Source: an uncultured Collinsella sp. (lineage in GTDB: Bacteria > Actinomycetota > Coriobacteriia > Coriobacteriales > Coriobacteriaceae). Taken from it: a DNA stretch of 64,000 nt. Shown here in pieces: positions 1-7,280 of the stretch. The first letter of the stretch is position 1; each line of letters opens with the position of its first letter. A program made the translations under genes and the position numbers. The stretch spans positions 111,418-175,417 of the forward strand of contig UQMU01000001.1 of assembly GCA_900542305.1 (NCBI GenBank), in the 5' to 3' direction. A model generated the notes under the pieces. The model was not told the DNA's origin and did no database searches. It saw nothing but the letters and a program-made list of their open reading frames with translations.

Positions 1-627
1 GGCCAGATGCTCGTCAGTTGCCTCGCCGCCCGTCACCATCGACAGGTAGTCGTTGAGCAAATCGCGCCCCGTCTTGCCGCCCGTCTTGGGCACACGCAAG
101 TCAATGCGCGGATCGCGCGTCTGCATGTCACGCACATAGGCAAAGTCGAGCAATGGATAGCCCAGCACCACGGCATCGGGACGAATGTCGTCCGGACGCG
201 CCCCGGCAAGTGCCGCGAAGGGGCCGGTCTTCCACTGTGTTGCCAGCGAGGCGCAGATCATACCGCCCGCCGAGAATCCCACGACGCACACGCGCTTAGG
301 ATCGACATGCCACTCGTCGGCGTTGGCGCGCACCGTGGCGACCATCTTGGCAAGATCTGCCTGGGGGTGCGGAAAGCCCACGTCACCCGTAGAACTCGTG
401 ACATAGTTGAGCACAAAGGCCTGGTAGCCGTGATCCAAAAACGCAAACGCCACGGGATCCTGCTCATGCGGAGCGATATGCGTAAACGCACCTCCGCCGC
501 AGATAATCACGGCAGGGCGGCGGCCATTCGGTTTATCGGGCAGCGGCTCGGCACCCAGATACGTAAAGGTCGCCGGATATTCCTCGGTCGGCTCCTCGCC
601 CCACAGCGCATGGTTCTCGACAATCAT
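1..627 (-). CDS. alpha/beta hydrolase (esterase-like), 3' end cut by window edge
   Basis: The frame is open from an ATG at 627 (SD-like GGGAG five bases upstream) to the left edge, 209 codons, so the C-terminus is missing. An oxyanion-loop-like ICGGGAF lies near residues 42-48 and a nucleophile elbow GFSAGG at 117-122 gives Ser119 as the likely catalytic serine. This fits the acetyl-esterase/BD-FAE type of small alpha/beta hydrolases, cytoplasmic because no signal peptide is visible. The Asp and His of the triad would lie in the missing part. The substrate cannot be told from the sequence. It is transcribed away from crr. Confidence 0.8.
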   Translation of the reverse strand, partial: MIVENHALWGEEPTEEYPATFTYLGAEPLPDKPNGRRPAVIICGGGAFTHIAPHEQDPVAFAFLDHGYQAFVLNYVTSSTGDVGFPHPQADLAKMVATVRANADEWHVDPKRVCVVGFSAGGMICASLATQWKTGPFAALAGARPDDIRPDAVVLGYPLLDFAYVRDMQTRDPRIDLRVPKTGGKTGRDLLNDYLSMVTGGEATDEHLA

Positions 628-753
628 ATGTGCTCCCTTCGCGCAAATTAAGCGCCCTTGTTTTTTGCCTTCAAGCGTACCCCACTTGAACCCGTGGCGC
701 AGAAACTCTCCGGCAATAAGTTTCCCTTCAACTGATATATCACATAATCCCAG

Positions 754-782
754 TTCAGAGGTATCGTTGAGCAGCGTAGAAT
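754..782 (+). promoter_or_regulatory. candidate promoter for crr, with a nearby GAAACGTTTC palindrome
   Basis: TTCAGA (754-759) and TAGAAT (777-782) are separated by 17 bases, about 90 bases before crr. Downstream at 814-823 is a perfect 10-bp palindrome GAAACGTTTC, similar in style to LacI/CcpA-type operators. Both are read by eye and uncertain. Confidence 0.35.
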
Positions 783-870
783 AGGGGCGTTGACCAAGCC
801 GCGAAACACATGTGAAACGTTTCCGGCAAACCAAACGCGCGATATGCGCCTATTTAAGTTGGAGGCAACT

Positions 871-1434
871 ATGGGTCTGCTCGATTCGCTTAAGTCCACC
901 TTCACCTCGACCGGCGAGGCGTCCGTTCCGCCCGCAGCAAGCTTCGCTACCCGCGAAGGCGTCATCTATGCCCCCGTCAACGGCGTGCTCGTCAACCTGG
1001 ACGAGGTTCCCGACGAGACGATCGCCTCGGGCATGCTTGGCCAGGGCTATGGCATCGAGCCCATTACCGGCACCATCTATGCGCCCGCCAACGGCCGCAT
1101 CGGTGCCACCACTGTCACCAACCACTCCATCGGCATGATTACCGAGGACGGCCTGCGCGTGTTCATCCATGTCGGCCTGGGCACCGTGGAAATGAACGGC
1201 AAGGGTTTTGCCCGCTTTGTCGAGATGGGCGATGTGGTCAAGGCAGGCCAGCCGCTCATCAGCTTCGACCGCGAGGCCATTAAGGCCGCTGGTCACGAGG
1301 ACATCGTGACCGTCATCGTCTCCGAGCTCGATCGTCTTAAGAGCATCGACCATGTCGGCGAGTCTGGAACGCTTATCGGCGGCAACCCGCTCGTCAAGCT
1401 TGGCGACCCGCTGCTGGTAGCCAAGACCAAGTAG
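871..1434 (+). CDS. crr: PTS glucose-type EIIA component
   Basis: A 187-residue EIIA-Glc-family protein, the cytoplasmic phosphocarrier that takes phosphate from HPr at a histidine and passes it to EIIB. His85 (NHSIG) and His100 (FIHVGLGT) match the paired active-site histidines of E. coli IIA-Glc (His75 and His90). The ATG at 871 is chosen because GGAGG lies at 861-865; a longer in-frame start at 790 lacks a ribosome site. No EIIB/EIIC gene is adjacent, so it must serve a transporter encoded elsewhere and may have a regulatory role. A strong terminator follows at 1472-1508. Confidence 0.9.
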   Translation: MGLLDSLKSTFTSTGEASVPPAASFATREGVIYAPVNGVLVNLDEVPDETIASGMLGQGYGIEPITGTIYAPANGRIGATTVTNHSIGMITEDGLRVFIHVGLGTVEMNGKGFARFVEMGDVVKAGQPLISFDREAIKAAGHEDIVTVIVSELDRLKSIDHVGESGTLIGGNPLVKLGDPLLVAKTK

Positions 1435-1471
1435 CCAGGCCCCGCGCCACACAGCCAAAAGGCACCTCGTC

Positions 1472-1508
1472 AAGCGCCCGCGACCATTTGGCCGCGGGCG
1501 CTTTTCGT
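1472..1508 (+). terminator. rho-independent terminator after crr
   Basis: Stem AGCGCCCGCG paired with CGCGGGCGCT, with a short loop and a following T-rich tract. Confidence 0.8.
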
Positions 1509-1560
1509 TTGAAAAACCATCCCGCCAATGCCTTATCTGTATAGCCCAAATGAGACGAGC

Positions 1561-1569
1561 TGCTAGAAT
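1561..1569 (+). promoter_or_regulatory. extended -10 promoter element before asnS
   Basis: TGCTAGAAT is a good TGn-extended -10 about 47 bases before the asnS start. No clear -35 lies at normal spacing. Confidence 0.4.
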
Positions 1570-1615
1570 AACGAACTGTATGGATAACTATCATTCAACC
1601 GTTATGGGAGGATAC

Positions 1616-3019
1616 GTGAACCGCACCAAAATCGCGCAGCTCTATGCCGATGCCGAGTCGCTCGGCGGCCAAACCGTCACCGTCGCCGGCTGGGTCAAGT
1701 CCGTCCGCGACATGAAGAACTTTGGCTTTGTTACGCTCAACGACGGCAGCTGCTTCCGCGACCTGCAGGTCGTCATGAACCGCGAGGCACTCGACAACTA
1801 CGACGAGATCGCCCATCAAAACGTCTCGGCCGCACTCATTTGCACCGGCACCGTCAAGCTGACCCCCGATGCGCCCCAGCCTTTCGAGCTTTCTGCCACC
1901 TCCATCGAGGTCGAGGGCACGAGCGCCCCGGATTACCCGCTGCAGAAGAAGCGCGCAACCGTCGAGTTCCTGCGCACCCAGCAGCACCTGCGCCCGCGCA
2001 CCAACCTGTTCCGCGCCGTGTTCCGCATCCGCTCTGTCGCGGCTGCCGCCATCCACCGCTTCTTCCAGGAGCAGGGCTTTGTCTACGTCAACACCCCCAT
2101 CATCACCACGAGTGACTGCGAGGGCGCCGGCGAGATGTTCCGCGTGACCACGCTCGACCCCAAAAATCCGCCCCTCACCGAGTCCGGCGAGGTCGACTGG
2201 AGCCAGGACTTCTTTGGCAAGCATGCAAGCCTCACCGTGTCCGGCCAGCTCAATGCCGAGAACTTTGCCATGGCCTTTGGCGACGTGTACACCTTTGGCC
2301 CCACCTTCCGCGCCGAAAACTCCAACACCACGCGCCACGCCGCCGAGTTTTGGATGATCGAGCCCGAGATGGCCTTTGCCGACCTTAACGACTACATGGA
2401 TAACGCTGAGGCCATGCTCAAGTATGTCCTCAAGGACGTCATGGCCACCTGCCCCGACGAGCTCAATATGCTCAACAAGTTTGTGGACAAGGGTCTGCTC
2501 GAACGCCTAGACCATGTCGCCAACTCCGACTTCGCCCGCGTTACCTACACCGAGGCCGTCGAGATCCTGGAGCAGGCCGTCGCCGCCGGTCACAAGTTTG
2601 ACTACCCCGTGAGCTGGGGCATCGACCTGCAGACCGAGCACGAGCGCTTCCTGACCGAGGAGCACTTTAAGCGCCCGACCTTCGTAACCGACTACCCGGC
2701 CGAGATCAAGGCCTTCTACATGCGCATGAACGAGGACGGCAAGACCGTCGCCGCCGCCGACTGCCTGGTTCCGGGCATCGGCGAGATCATCGGTGGCTCC
2801 CAGCGCGAGGAGCGCCTGGATCTGCTCGAGGCCCGCATCAAGGACCTGGGCATGAATCCCGAGCAGTACAAGTACTACCTTGACCTGCGCCGCTACGGTT
2901 CCTGCAAGCACGCCGGCTACGGTCTGGGCTTCGAGCGCTTGGTCATGTATCTGACCGGCGTGGGCAACATCCGCGACGTCCTGCCGCACCCGCGCACCGT
3001 GGGCAACGCCGACTTCTAA
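1616..3019 (+). CDS. asnS: asparaginyl-tRNA synthetase
   Basis: Class IIb synthetase that charges tRNA-Asn in the cytoplasm. An N-terminal OB-fold (GWVKSVRDMKNFGFV, about residues 20-35) is followed by the class II catalytic core with motif 2 (FRAENSNTTRHAAEF) and motif 3 (GYGLGFERLVMYLTG near the C-terminus). The GTG at 1616 gives 467 residues, matching the usual length, and GGGAGG at 1606-1611 sits just upstream. In-frame ATGs at 1604 and 1580 are possible alternatives. A terminator follows at 3066, so it is probably monocistronic. Confidence 0.95.
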   Translation: MNRTKIAQLYADAESLGGQTVTVAGWVKSVRDMKNFGFVTLNDGSCFRDLQVVMNREALDNYDEIAHQNVSAALICTGTVKLTPDAPQPFELSATSIEVEGTSAPDYPLQKKRATVEFLRTQQHLRPRTNLFRAVFRIRSVAAAAIHRFFQEQGFVYVNTPIITTSDCEGAGEMFRVTTLDPKNPPLTESGEVDWSQDFFGKHASLTVSGQLNAENFAMAFGDVYTFGPTFRAENSNTTRHAAEFWMIEPEMAFADLNDYMDNAEAMLKYVLKDVMATCPDELNMLNKFVDKGLLERLDHVANSDFARVTYTEAVEILEQAVAAGHKFDYPVSWGIDLQTEHERFLTEEHFKRPTFVTDYPAEIKAFYMRMNEDGKTVAAADCLVPGIGEIIGGSQREERLDLLEARIKDLGMNPEQYKYYLDLRRYGSCKHAGYGLGFERLVMYLTGVGNIRDVLPHPRTVGNADF

Positions 3020-3065
3020 TCGTCGGACGCTAGCTCGCGTCGCCACACGCCAACGCTCATCGCAC

Positions 3066-3102
3066 AAGCGCCTCTCGACATCGGTCGAGAGGCGCTTTTT
3101 TT
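3066..3102 (+). terminator. terminator after asnS
   Basis: Perfect stem AAGCGCCTCTCGAC with its complement around a 4-base loop, followed by seven T residues. Confidence 0.9.
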
Positions 3103-3223
3103 CAACAGCATCCGTCAAGCTTTTGGCAAGTTTTTGGTCAGTTGAGCAGGGCTGTTGAAAACTCGACCCGCCGTTTGCCGACGACTACCGACCGCCCAGA
3201 GCGCCCTGCGCCCCTGGGAAAGC

Positions 3224-3274
3224 CCCACGTCCTAGGCTCCATACCGTCGTCACCCAAAACGGAAAGGACGTGGG
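3224..3274. promoter_or_regulatory. 10-bp inverted repeat covering the SD of the WYL regulator
   Basis: CCCACGTCCT at 3224-3233 is the exact reverse complement of AGGACGTGGG at 3265-3274. The right arm contains the AGGA of the ribosome site used by the next gene. It may be a protein operator or an RNA hairpin hiding the SD. Confidence 0.4.
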
Positions 3275-3278
3275 CACC

Positions 3279-4067
3279 ATGACCGAAGCCGCTGTTGAAA
3301 CCTACGACACCACGACTAGAGGCGCCGCCTCGATGGCAGCCTATCGCGCCGTTCGCATCCTGCAACTATTAAGCGAAAACACCGGCGAGGACAAGGCCAT
3401 GCTTTCCGATGAGTTGATCCGGCGCCTCTCCCATCCCGACGACCCCGCCCGCATGCCCATCTCGGCGGCGCGGCGCAGCATCTACACCGCCATCTCCGCG
3501 CTTCGCCATGCCGGATACGAAATTGAGTACAAACGCGGCGTGGGCTACAAACTTCTTACCCGCCCGCTCACCGATGAAGAGATCATCCGGCTCCACGGTA
3601 TGGTCATGCGCAACCGCTCCACGCCTATCGCTATCCGCAAGAGCATGGCGCAGCACTTAGTTGCCATGGCGAGTGCCGACGTTCGCGGCTACCTCGATAC
3701 ACCCGAACCCGTTCCGAGCGCAGGCAGCAAGGCTACCAAGGCAACACGCACGCCCATCAAGCGCATCGACACGTGCGAGCTCGTCGAGCAGGCCATCGAC
3801 CATGGAACCACGGTGAGTTTTGATATTTCGAGCGTCACGGCACGTGGCGAAACCGAAGTAGCACGGATGACACTCCGCCCCTTTGCCATCAGGCAGCGCG
3901 ATGGCATCTCGTATTTGCTGGGAACGGTCTATGACGCCCGAGGTGCCGATGACACGCTGCGCACCGTAGAGATTGGCCGCATGAGAAACGTCACCACACG
4001 TCTCCTCGACGGCAAGAAGCTCTTCGCCGCCCTCGACGAGGAGGACGACGCCTCCTCCGCCGCATAA
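3279..4067 (+). CDS. HTH and WYL-domain transcriptional regulator
   Basis: A 262-residue predicted DNA-binding protein. The N-terminal third has a winged-helix layout (RAVRILQLLSENT, then ARRSIYTAISALRHAGYEIE and a basic wing YKRGVGYKL). The C-terminal part has a WYL-like core (LRPFAIRQRDGISYLLGTVY) and a typical EIGRMRNV tail strand. WYL proteins usually sense ligands such as nucleic acids or nucleotides; the ligand here is unknown. The ATG at 3279 is preferred over GTG 3270 because AAAGGA at 3263-3268 is 10 bases before the ATG and only one before the GTG. An inverted repeat overlaps this SD. Confidence 0.75.
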   Translation: MTEAAVETYDTTTRGAASMAAYRAVRILQLLSENTGEDKAMLSDELIRRLSHPDDPARMPISAARRSIYTAISALRHAGYEIEYKRGVGYKLLTRPLTDEEIIRLHGMVMRNRSTPIAIRKSMAQHLVAMASADVRGYLDTPEPVPSAGSKATKATRTPIKRIDTCELVEQAIDHGTTVSFDISSVTARGETEVARMTLRPFAIRQRDGISYLLGTVYDARGADDTLRTVEIGRMRNVTTRLLDGKKLFAALDEEDDASSAA

Positions 4068-4139
4068 GACCCTCCGCCGCCCATTCGACTACCCGTACCG
4101 CCCATCCGATTCTGTATTAAAAAACCCGCCAGGCTGTTG

Positions 4140-4211
4140 TAAAAATGGACATCAGCGCTACTATAGTTCCACTTGCACTTTGTCCCAGTGCAGTGTTTCC
4201 AGCCATTTTTA
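4140..4211 (+). promoter_or_regulatory. nested inverted repeats in the leader of the ABC importer operon
   Basis: TAAAAATGG (4140-4148) and CCATTTTTA (4203-4211) form a perfect 9-bp outer repeat. Between them CACTTGCACT and AGTGCAGTG form an imperfect inner repeat. The outer right arm ends 5 bases before the GGGGG ribosome site. A possible promoter, TTGTAA to TACTAT, overlaps the left side. No known riboswitch or T-box pattern was recognised. Confidence 0.35.
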
Positions 4212-4227
4212 TACTGGGGGTAATGAT

Positions 4228-5208
4228 ATGAAGGACATCACCATCAGTCGCAGGAGCCTTCTGGTCTCCGCCGGCCTGCTCGCGCTCGCCCCGCTCGCCG
4301 GATGCGGCGGCAACTCTGGTTCCGGCTCTGCTGCCGCCGGTTCCGACTACACCATCGGCGTTCTGCAACTCACCGAGCATTCCGCACTCGATGCCGCCAA
4401 CGACGGCTTTGTCAAGGCCATCAAGGAGAGCGGCCTTAAGGTCAAGATCGACCAGAAGAACGCCCAGAACGACCAGTCCACGTGTAAGTCCATTGCCGAC
4501 AAGTTTGTGGGCGACAACGTCAACCTGATTTATGCCATCGCCACGCCCGCCGCGCAGGCTGCCGCCGGCGCCACGGCCGATATCCCCATCGTGGGCTGCG
4601 CCATCACCGACTACGCCGCCTCCGGCCTGGTCCAGGACAACGACAAGCCCGGCACCAACGTCACGGGCGCTTCCGACCTCACCCCGGTCGCCGAGCAGCT
4701 CGAGATGATGCAGAAGGTCCTGCCCGACGTTAAAAAGGTCGGCCTGCTCTACTGCACCGCCGAGTCCAACTCCGACGTCCAGATCAAGGCCGCCAAGAAG
4801 GAGCTCGACAAGCTGGGCCTCGAGTACACTGACTTCACCGTCTCGAGCTCCAACGAGATTCAGTCCGTCGTCGAGTCTGCCGTGGGCAAGGTCGACGCGC
4901 TGTACTCCCCCACCGACAACACCATCGCCGCGGGTGCCTCGCAGGTCGGCCAGATCTGCAAGGAAAACAAGCTTCCCTTCGTGACTGGCGAGGAGGGTAT
5001 GTGCATGGCCGGCGGCCTGTTCACCCTCTCCATCAACTATGAGGACCTGGGCTACGCCGCGGGCGAGATGGCCGTTAAGATCCTGAAGGGCGAGGCCAAG
5101 CCCGAGGATATGCCGATCAAGCACCTCTCGAGCAAGGACCTGGTCGTCGTCAAGAACGACGAAATGGCCGAGGCCCTGGGCATCGACCTTTCCGCCCTGG
5201 ACGCGTAA
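4228..5208 (+). CDS. ABC transporter substrate-binding lipoprotein (TrpX-like family)
   Basis: A 326-residue extracytoplasmic binding protein of the ABC_sub_bind family. The N-terminus has twin arginines (ISRRSLL, residues 7-13), a hydrophobic stretch and the lipobox LAGC with Cys26, suggesting a membrane-anchored lipoprotein possibly exported by Tat. The mature part starts with YTIGVLQLTEHSALD and contains two lobes typical of the family. Streptococcal TrpX homologues are linked to tryptophan uptake, but the ligand here is not shown. ATG 4228 follows GGGGG at 4216-4220. A hairpin separates it from the permease gene, so it may be expressed in excess of the membrane parts. Confidence 0.85.
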   Translation: MKDITISRRSLLVSAGLLALAPLAGCGGNSGSGSAAAGSDYTIGVLQLTEHSALDAANDGFVKAIKESGLKVKIDQKNAQNDQSTCKSIADKFVGDNVNLIYAIATPAAQAAAGATADIPIVGCAITDYAASGLVQDNDKPGTNVTGASDLTPVAEQLEMMQKVLPDVKKVGLLYCTAESNSDVQIKAAKKELDKLGLEYTDFTVSSSNEIQSVVESAVGKVDALYSPTDNTIAAGASQVGQICKENKLPFVTGEEGMCMAGGLFTLSINYEDLGYAAGEMAVKILKGEAKPEDMPIKHLSSKDLVVVKNDEMAEALGIDLSALDA

Positions 5209-5278
5209 TGCCATACGCGGCATGCGTCTAGAGCCCGTGCTCGCGCTTTAGCCGCGTTATTCAATATCTGAGCCACAG

Positions 5279-5317
5279 GGGCGGGCGCTGTAGACCGGCG
5301 TCCGCCCTGCTTGTTTC
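5279..5317 (+). terminator. hairpin between binding-protein and permease genes
   Basis: GGGCGGGCGC pairs with GCGTCCGCCC (one G-U) and is followed by TGCTTGTTT. Placed inside the operon it probably gives partial termination. Confidence 0.6.
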
Positions 5318-5411
5318 AGGTAAAACAAAACGTCTGTCCGTAACTCTTCTATGCATTGTTACCGCTATTATGGTGAATCACGTGTCCACCCTATCCTAGG
5401 AGGTATGAAGC

Positions 5412-6335
5412 ATGCTCATTGCATTGCAGGGCGCCGTTTCGCAGGGCGTCCTCTGGGGCATTATGGTGCTTGGCGTGTTTATCACGTTCCGCCTGCTCGA
5501 CATTCCCGATATGACCTGCGACGGCAGCTTTGCCCTCGGCGGCTGCGTCTGCGCTGTGCTCATCGTCAATAACAACGTCGACCCGCTGTTCGCCGTGCTG
5601 GCCGGTATGTGCGCCGGCGCCATCACGGGCGCCGTCACGGGCATTTTGACCACCGTCTTTGAGATTCCTGCGATCCTCGCCGGAATCCTCACCCAGATCA
5701 GCCTGTGGTCCATCAACCTGCGCATCATGGGCAAGTCCAATACGCCCATTCTTGCCAAGGGCACCGTGTTCTCCGCCGTCAGCAATATGACCGGTCTGCC
5801 GCAGTCCACCGTTGCCATCATCTTGGGCATCCTGCTCGCCGTGGCTATCGTTGCCATCCTGTATTGGTTCTTTGGCACCGAGATCGGCTCGGCGCTGCGA
5901 GCCACCGGCAACAACGAGTACATGATCCGCGCTCTGGGCGTCAACACCAACTCCACCAAGATGATCGCCCTCGTGCTCTCCAACGCCCTCATCGGCCTTT
6001 CGGGCGCGCTCATCTGCCAGAGCCAAAAGTATGCCGACATTGGTATGGGCACCGGTGCCATCGTTATCGGTCTTGCCGCCATTGTTATCGGCGAGGTGCT
6101 CGGCCGTCTGCTGCCCGGCGGCCTCACGCAGTTTAGCGTCCGTCTTGCCTCCGCCGTCTTTGGCTCCGTGGTGTACTTCCTTATCCGCGCCATCGTGCTG
6201 CAGTTGGGCATGGACGCCAACGACATGAAGCTGCTCTCCGCCGTAATTGTCGCTGTGGCCCTGTGCGTGCCCGTGGTTTGGGAGCGCTATAAGCTCCGCA
6301 GCTCCTACACGAAGGGAGATGAGGCAGATGCTTAA
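5412..6335 (+). CDS. ABC transporter permease (TrpY-like)
   Basis: A 307-residue integral membrane protein of the BPD_transp_2 permease class used by branched-chain amino-acid-type and TrpXYZ importers. About eight to nine hydrophobic segments are visible, beginning GVLWGIMVLGVFITF and ending in VIVAVALCVPVVW, with a family-typical LLDIPDMTCDGSFALGG stretch after the first. ATG 5412 has AGGAGG at 5398-5403. Its stop overlaps the start of the ATPase gene by 8 bases, showing translational coupling. Confidence 0.85.
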   Translation: MLIALQGAVSQGVLWGIMVLGVFITFRLLDIPDMTCDGSFALGGCVCAVLIVNNNVDPLFAVLAGMCAGAITGAVTGILTTVFEIPAILAGILTQISLWSINLRIMGKSNTPILAKGTVFSAVSNMTGLPQSTVAIILGILLAVAIVAILYWFFGTEIGSALRATGNNEYMIRALGVNTNSTKMIALVLSNALIGLSGALICQSQKYADIGMGTGAIVIGLAAIVIGEVLGRLLPGGLTQFSVRLASAVFGSVVYFLIRAIVLQLGMDANDMKLLSAVIVAVALCVPVVWERYKLRSSYTKGDEADA

Positions 6336-7122
6336 GCTCTCGCATGTCAAGAAGACCTTTAACAAGGGCACCGTCACCGAGAAGCGCGCGCTCACCGGCG
6401 TCGACCTCACCCTGAATGACGGCGACTTTGTAACCGTGATCGGCGGCAACGGCGCCGGCAAGTCCACGCTGCTCAACATGATCGCCGGCGTGTACCCGCT
6501 CGATTCGGGCGTTATCGAGCTCGACGGCACCGACATCTCGCGCCTGAGCGAGTCGCAGCGCGCCAAGTACCTGGGCCGCGTGTTTCAGGACCCCATGCGC
6601 GGCACCGCTGCCGACATGCAGATTGCCGAGAACTTGGCCCTCGCCAAGCGTCGCGGCCAGCGTCGCGGCCTTTCGTGGGGCGTCACCAAGGCCGAGAAAG
6701 ATGAGTACGTTGAGCTGCTCAAGCGCCTGGACCTTGGTCTGGACACGCGTCTCAACGCCAAGGTCGGCCTGCTCTCGGGTGGCCAGCGCCAGGCACTCAC
6801 CCTGCTGATGGCCACGCTCACCAGGCCGCGCCTGCTGCTGCTCGACGAGCACACCGCGGCCCTCGACCCCAAGACGGCCTCTAAGGTGCTTAACCTGACC
6901 GAGGAGATCGTCGACGAGAACCACCTGACCACGCTCATGGTCACGCACAACATGAACGACGCCATCCGTCTGGGCAACCGTCTGATCATGATGCACGAAG
7001 GCCACGTGATCTACGACGTGGCGGGCGATGAGAAGAAGTCGCTCACCGTAGCCGACCTGCTGCAGAAGTTCGAGGAGGTCTCGGGAGGCGAGCTCGCCAA
7101 CGACCGCATGCTGCTGAGCTAA
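6328..7122 (+). CDS. ABC transporter ATP-binding protein (TrpZ-like)
   Basis: A 264-residue ABC ATPase that powers the importer encoded by the two preceding genes. Walker A is GGNGAGKST (about residues 37-45), the Q-loop region is GRVFQDPM, the signature is LSGGQRQAL, Walker B is LLLLDEHTAAL and the H-loop is TLMVTHNM. GAAGGGAG at 6311-6318 fits ATG 6328 better than ATG 6319. The gene overlaps the permease stop by 8 bases. A dispersed REP-like hairpin begins immediately after the TAA. Confidence 0.9.
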   Translation: MLKLSHVKKTFNKGTVTEKRALTGVDLTLNDGDFVTVIGGNGAGKSTLLNMIAGVYPLDSGVIELDGTDISRLSESQRAKYLGRVFQDPMRGTAADMQIAENLALAKRRGQRRGLSWGVTKAEKDEYVELLKRLDLGLDTRLNAKVGLLSGGQRQALTLLMATLTRPRLLLLDEHTAALDPKTASKVLNLTEEIVDENHLTTLMVTHNMNDAIRLGNRLIMMHEGHVIYDVAGDEKKSLTVADLLQKFEEVSGGELANDRMLLS

Positions 7123-7167
7123 AACCTGCCAAAAAGGGACAGGTTTATTTTGGTAGGTTTTATCTGC
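7123..7167 (+). repeat. REP-like hairpin at the stop codon, copy 1 of an identical 45-bp pair
   Basis: The stem AACCTGCCAAAA pairs with TTTTGGTAGGTT (one G-U) around a loop containing GGGACAGG. All 45 bases recur exactly, on the opposite strand, at 46693-46737. It starts directly after the TAA of the ATPase gene. Confidence 0.8.
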
Positions 7168-7176
7168 GCAAACGTC

Positions 7177-7216
7177 AAAACCGCCGCAAAGGGACAGACG
7201 CCCTTGCGGCGGTTTT
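7177..7216 (+). repeat. REP-like hairpin that can act as terminator
   Basis: AAAACCGCCGCAAAGGG pairs with CCCTTGCGGCGGTTTT around ACAGACG, so the top again reads GGGACAG. It closes the ABC importer operon. Confidence 0.75.
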
Positions 7217-7280
7217 CGCATATTATGTCGATAATCCGATATTCAACCAGACATTCTGGCTAAGGACTAAGGAAACTGCC

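Noticed and set aside
1541..1615. T-box leader before asnS
   Set aside because: The distance from promoter to start is too short and the T-box core sequence is absent.
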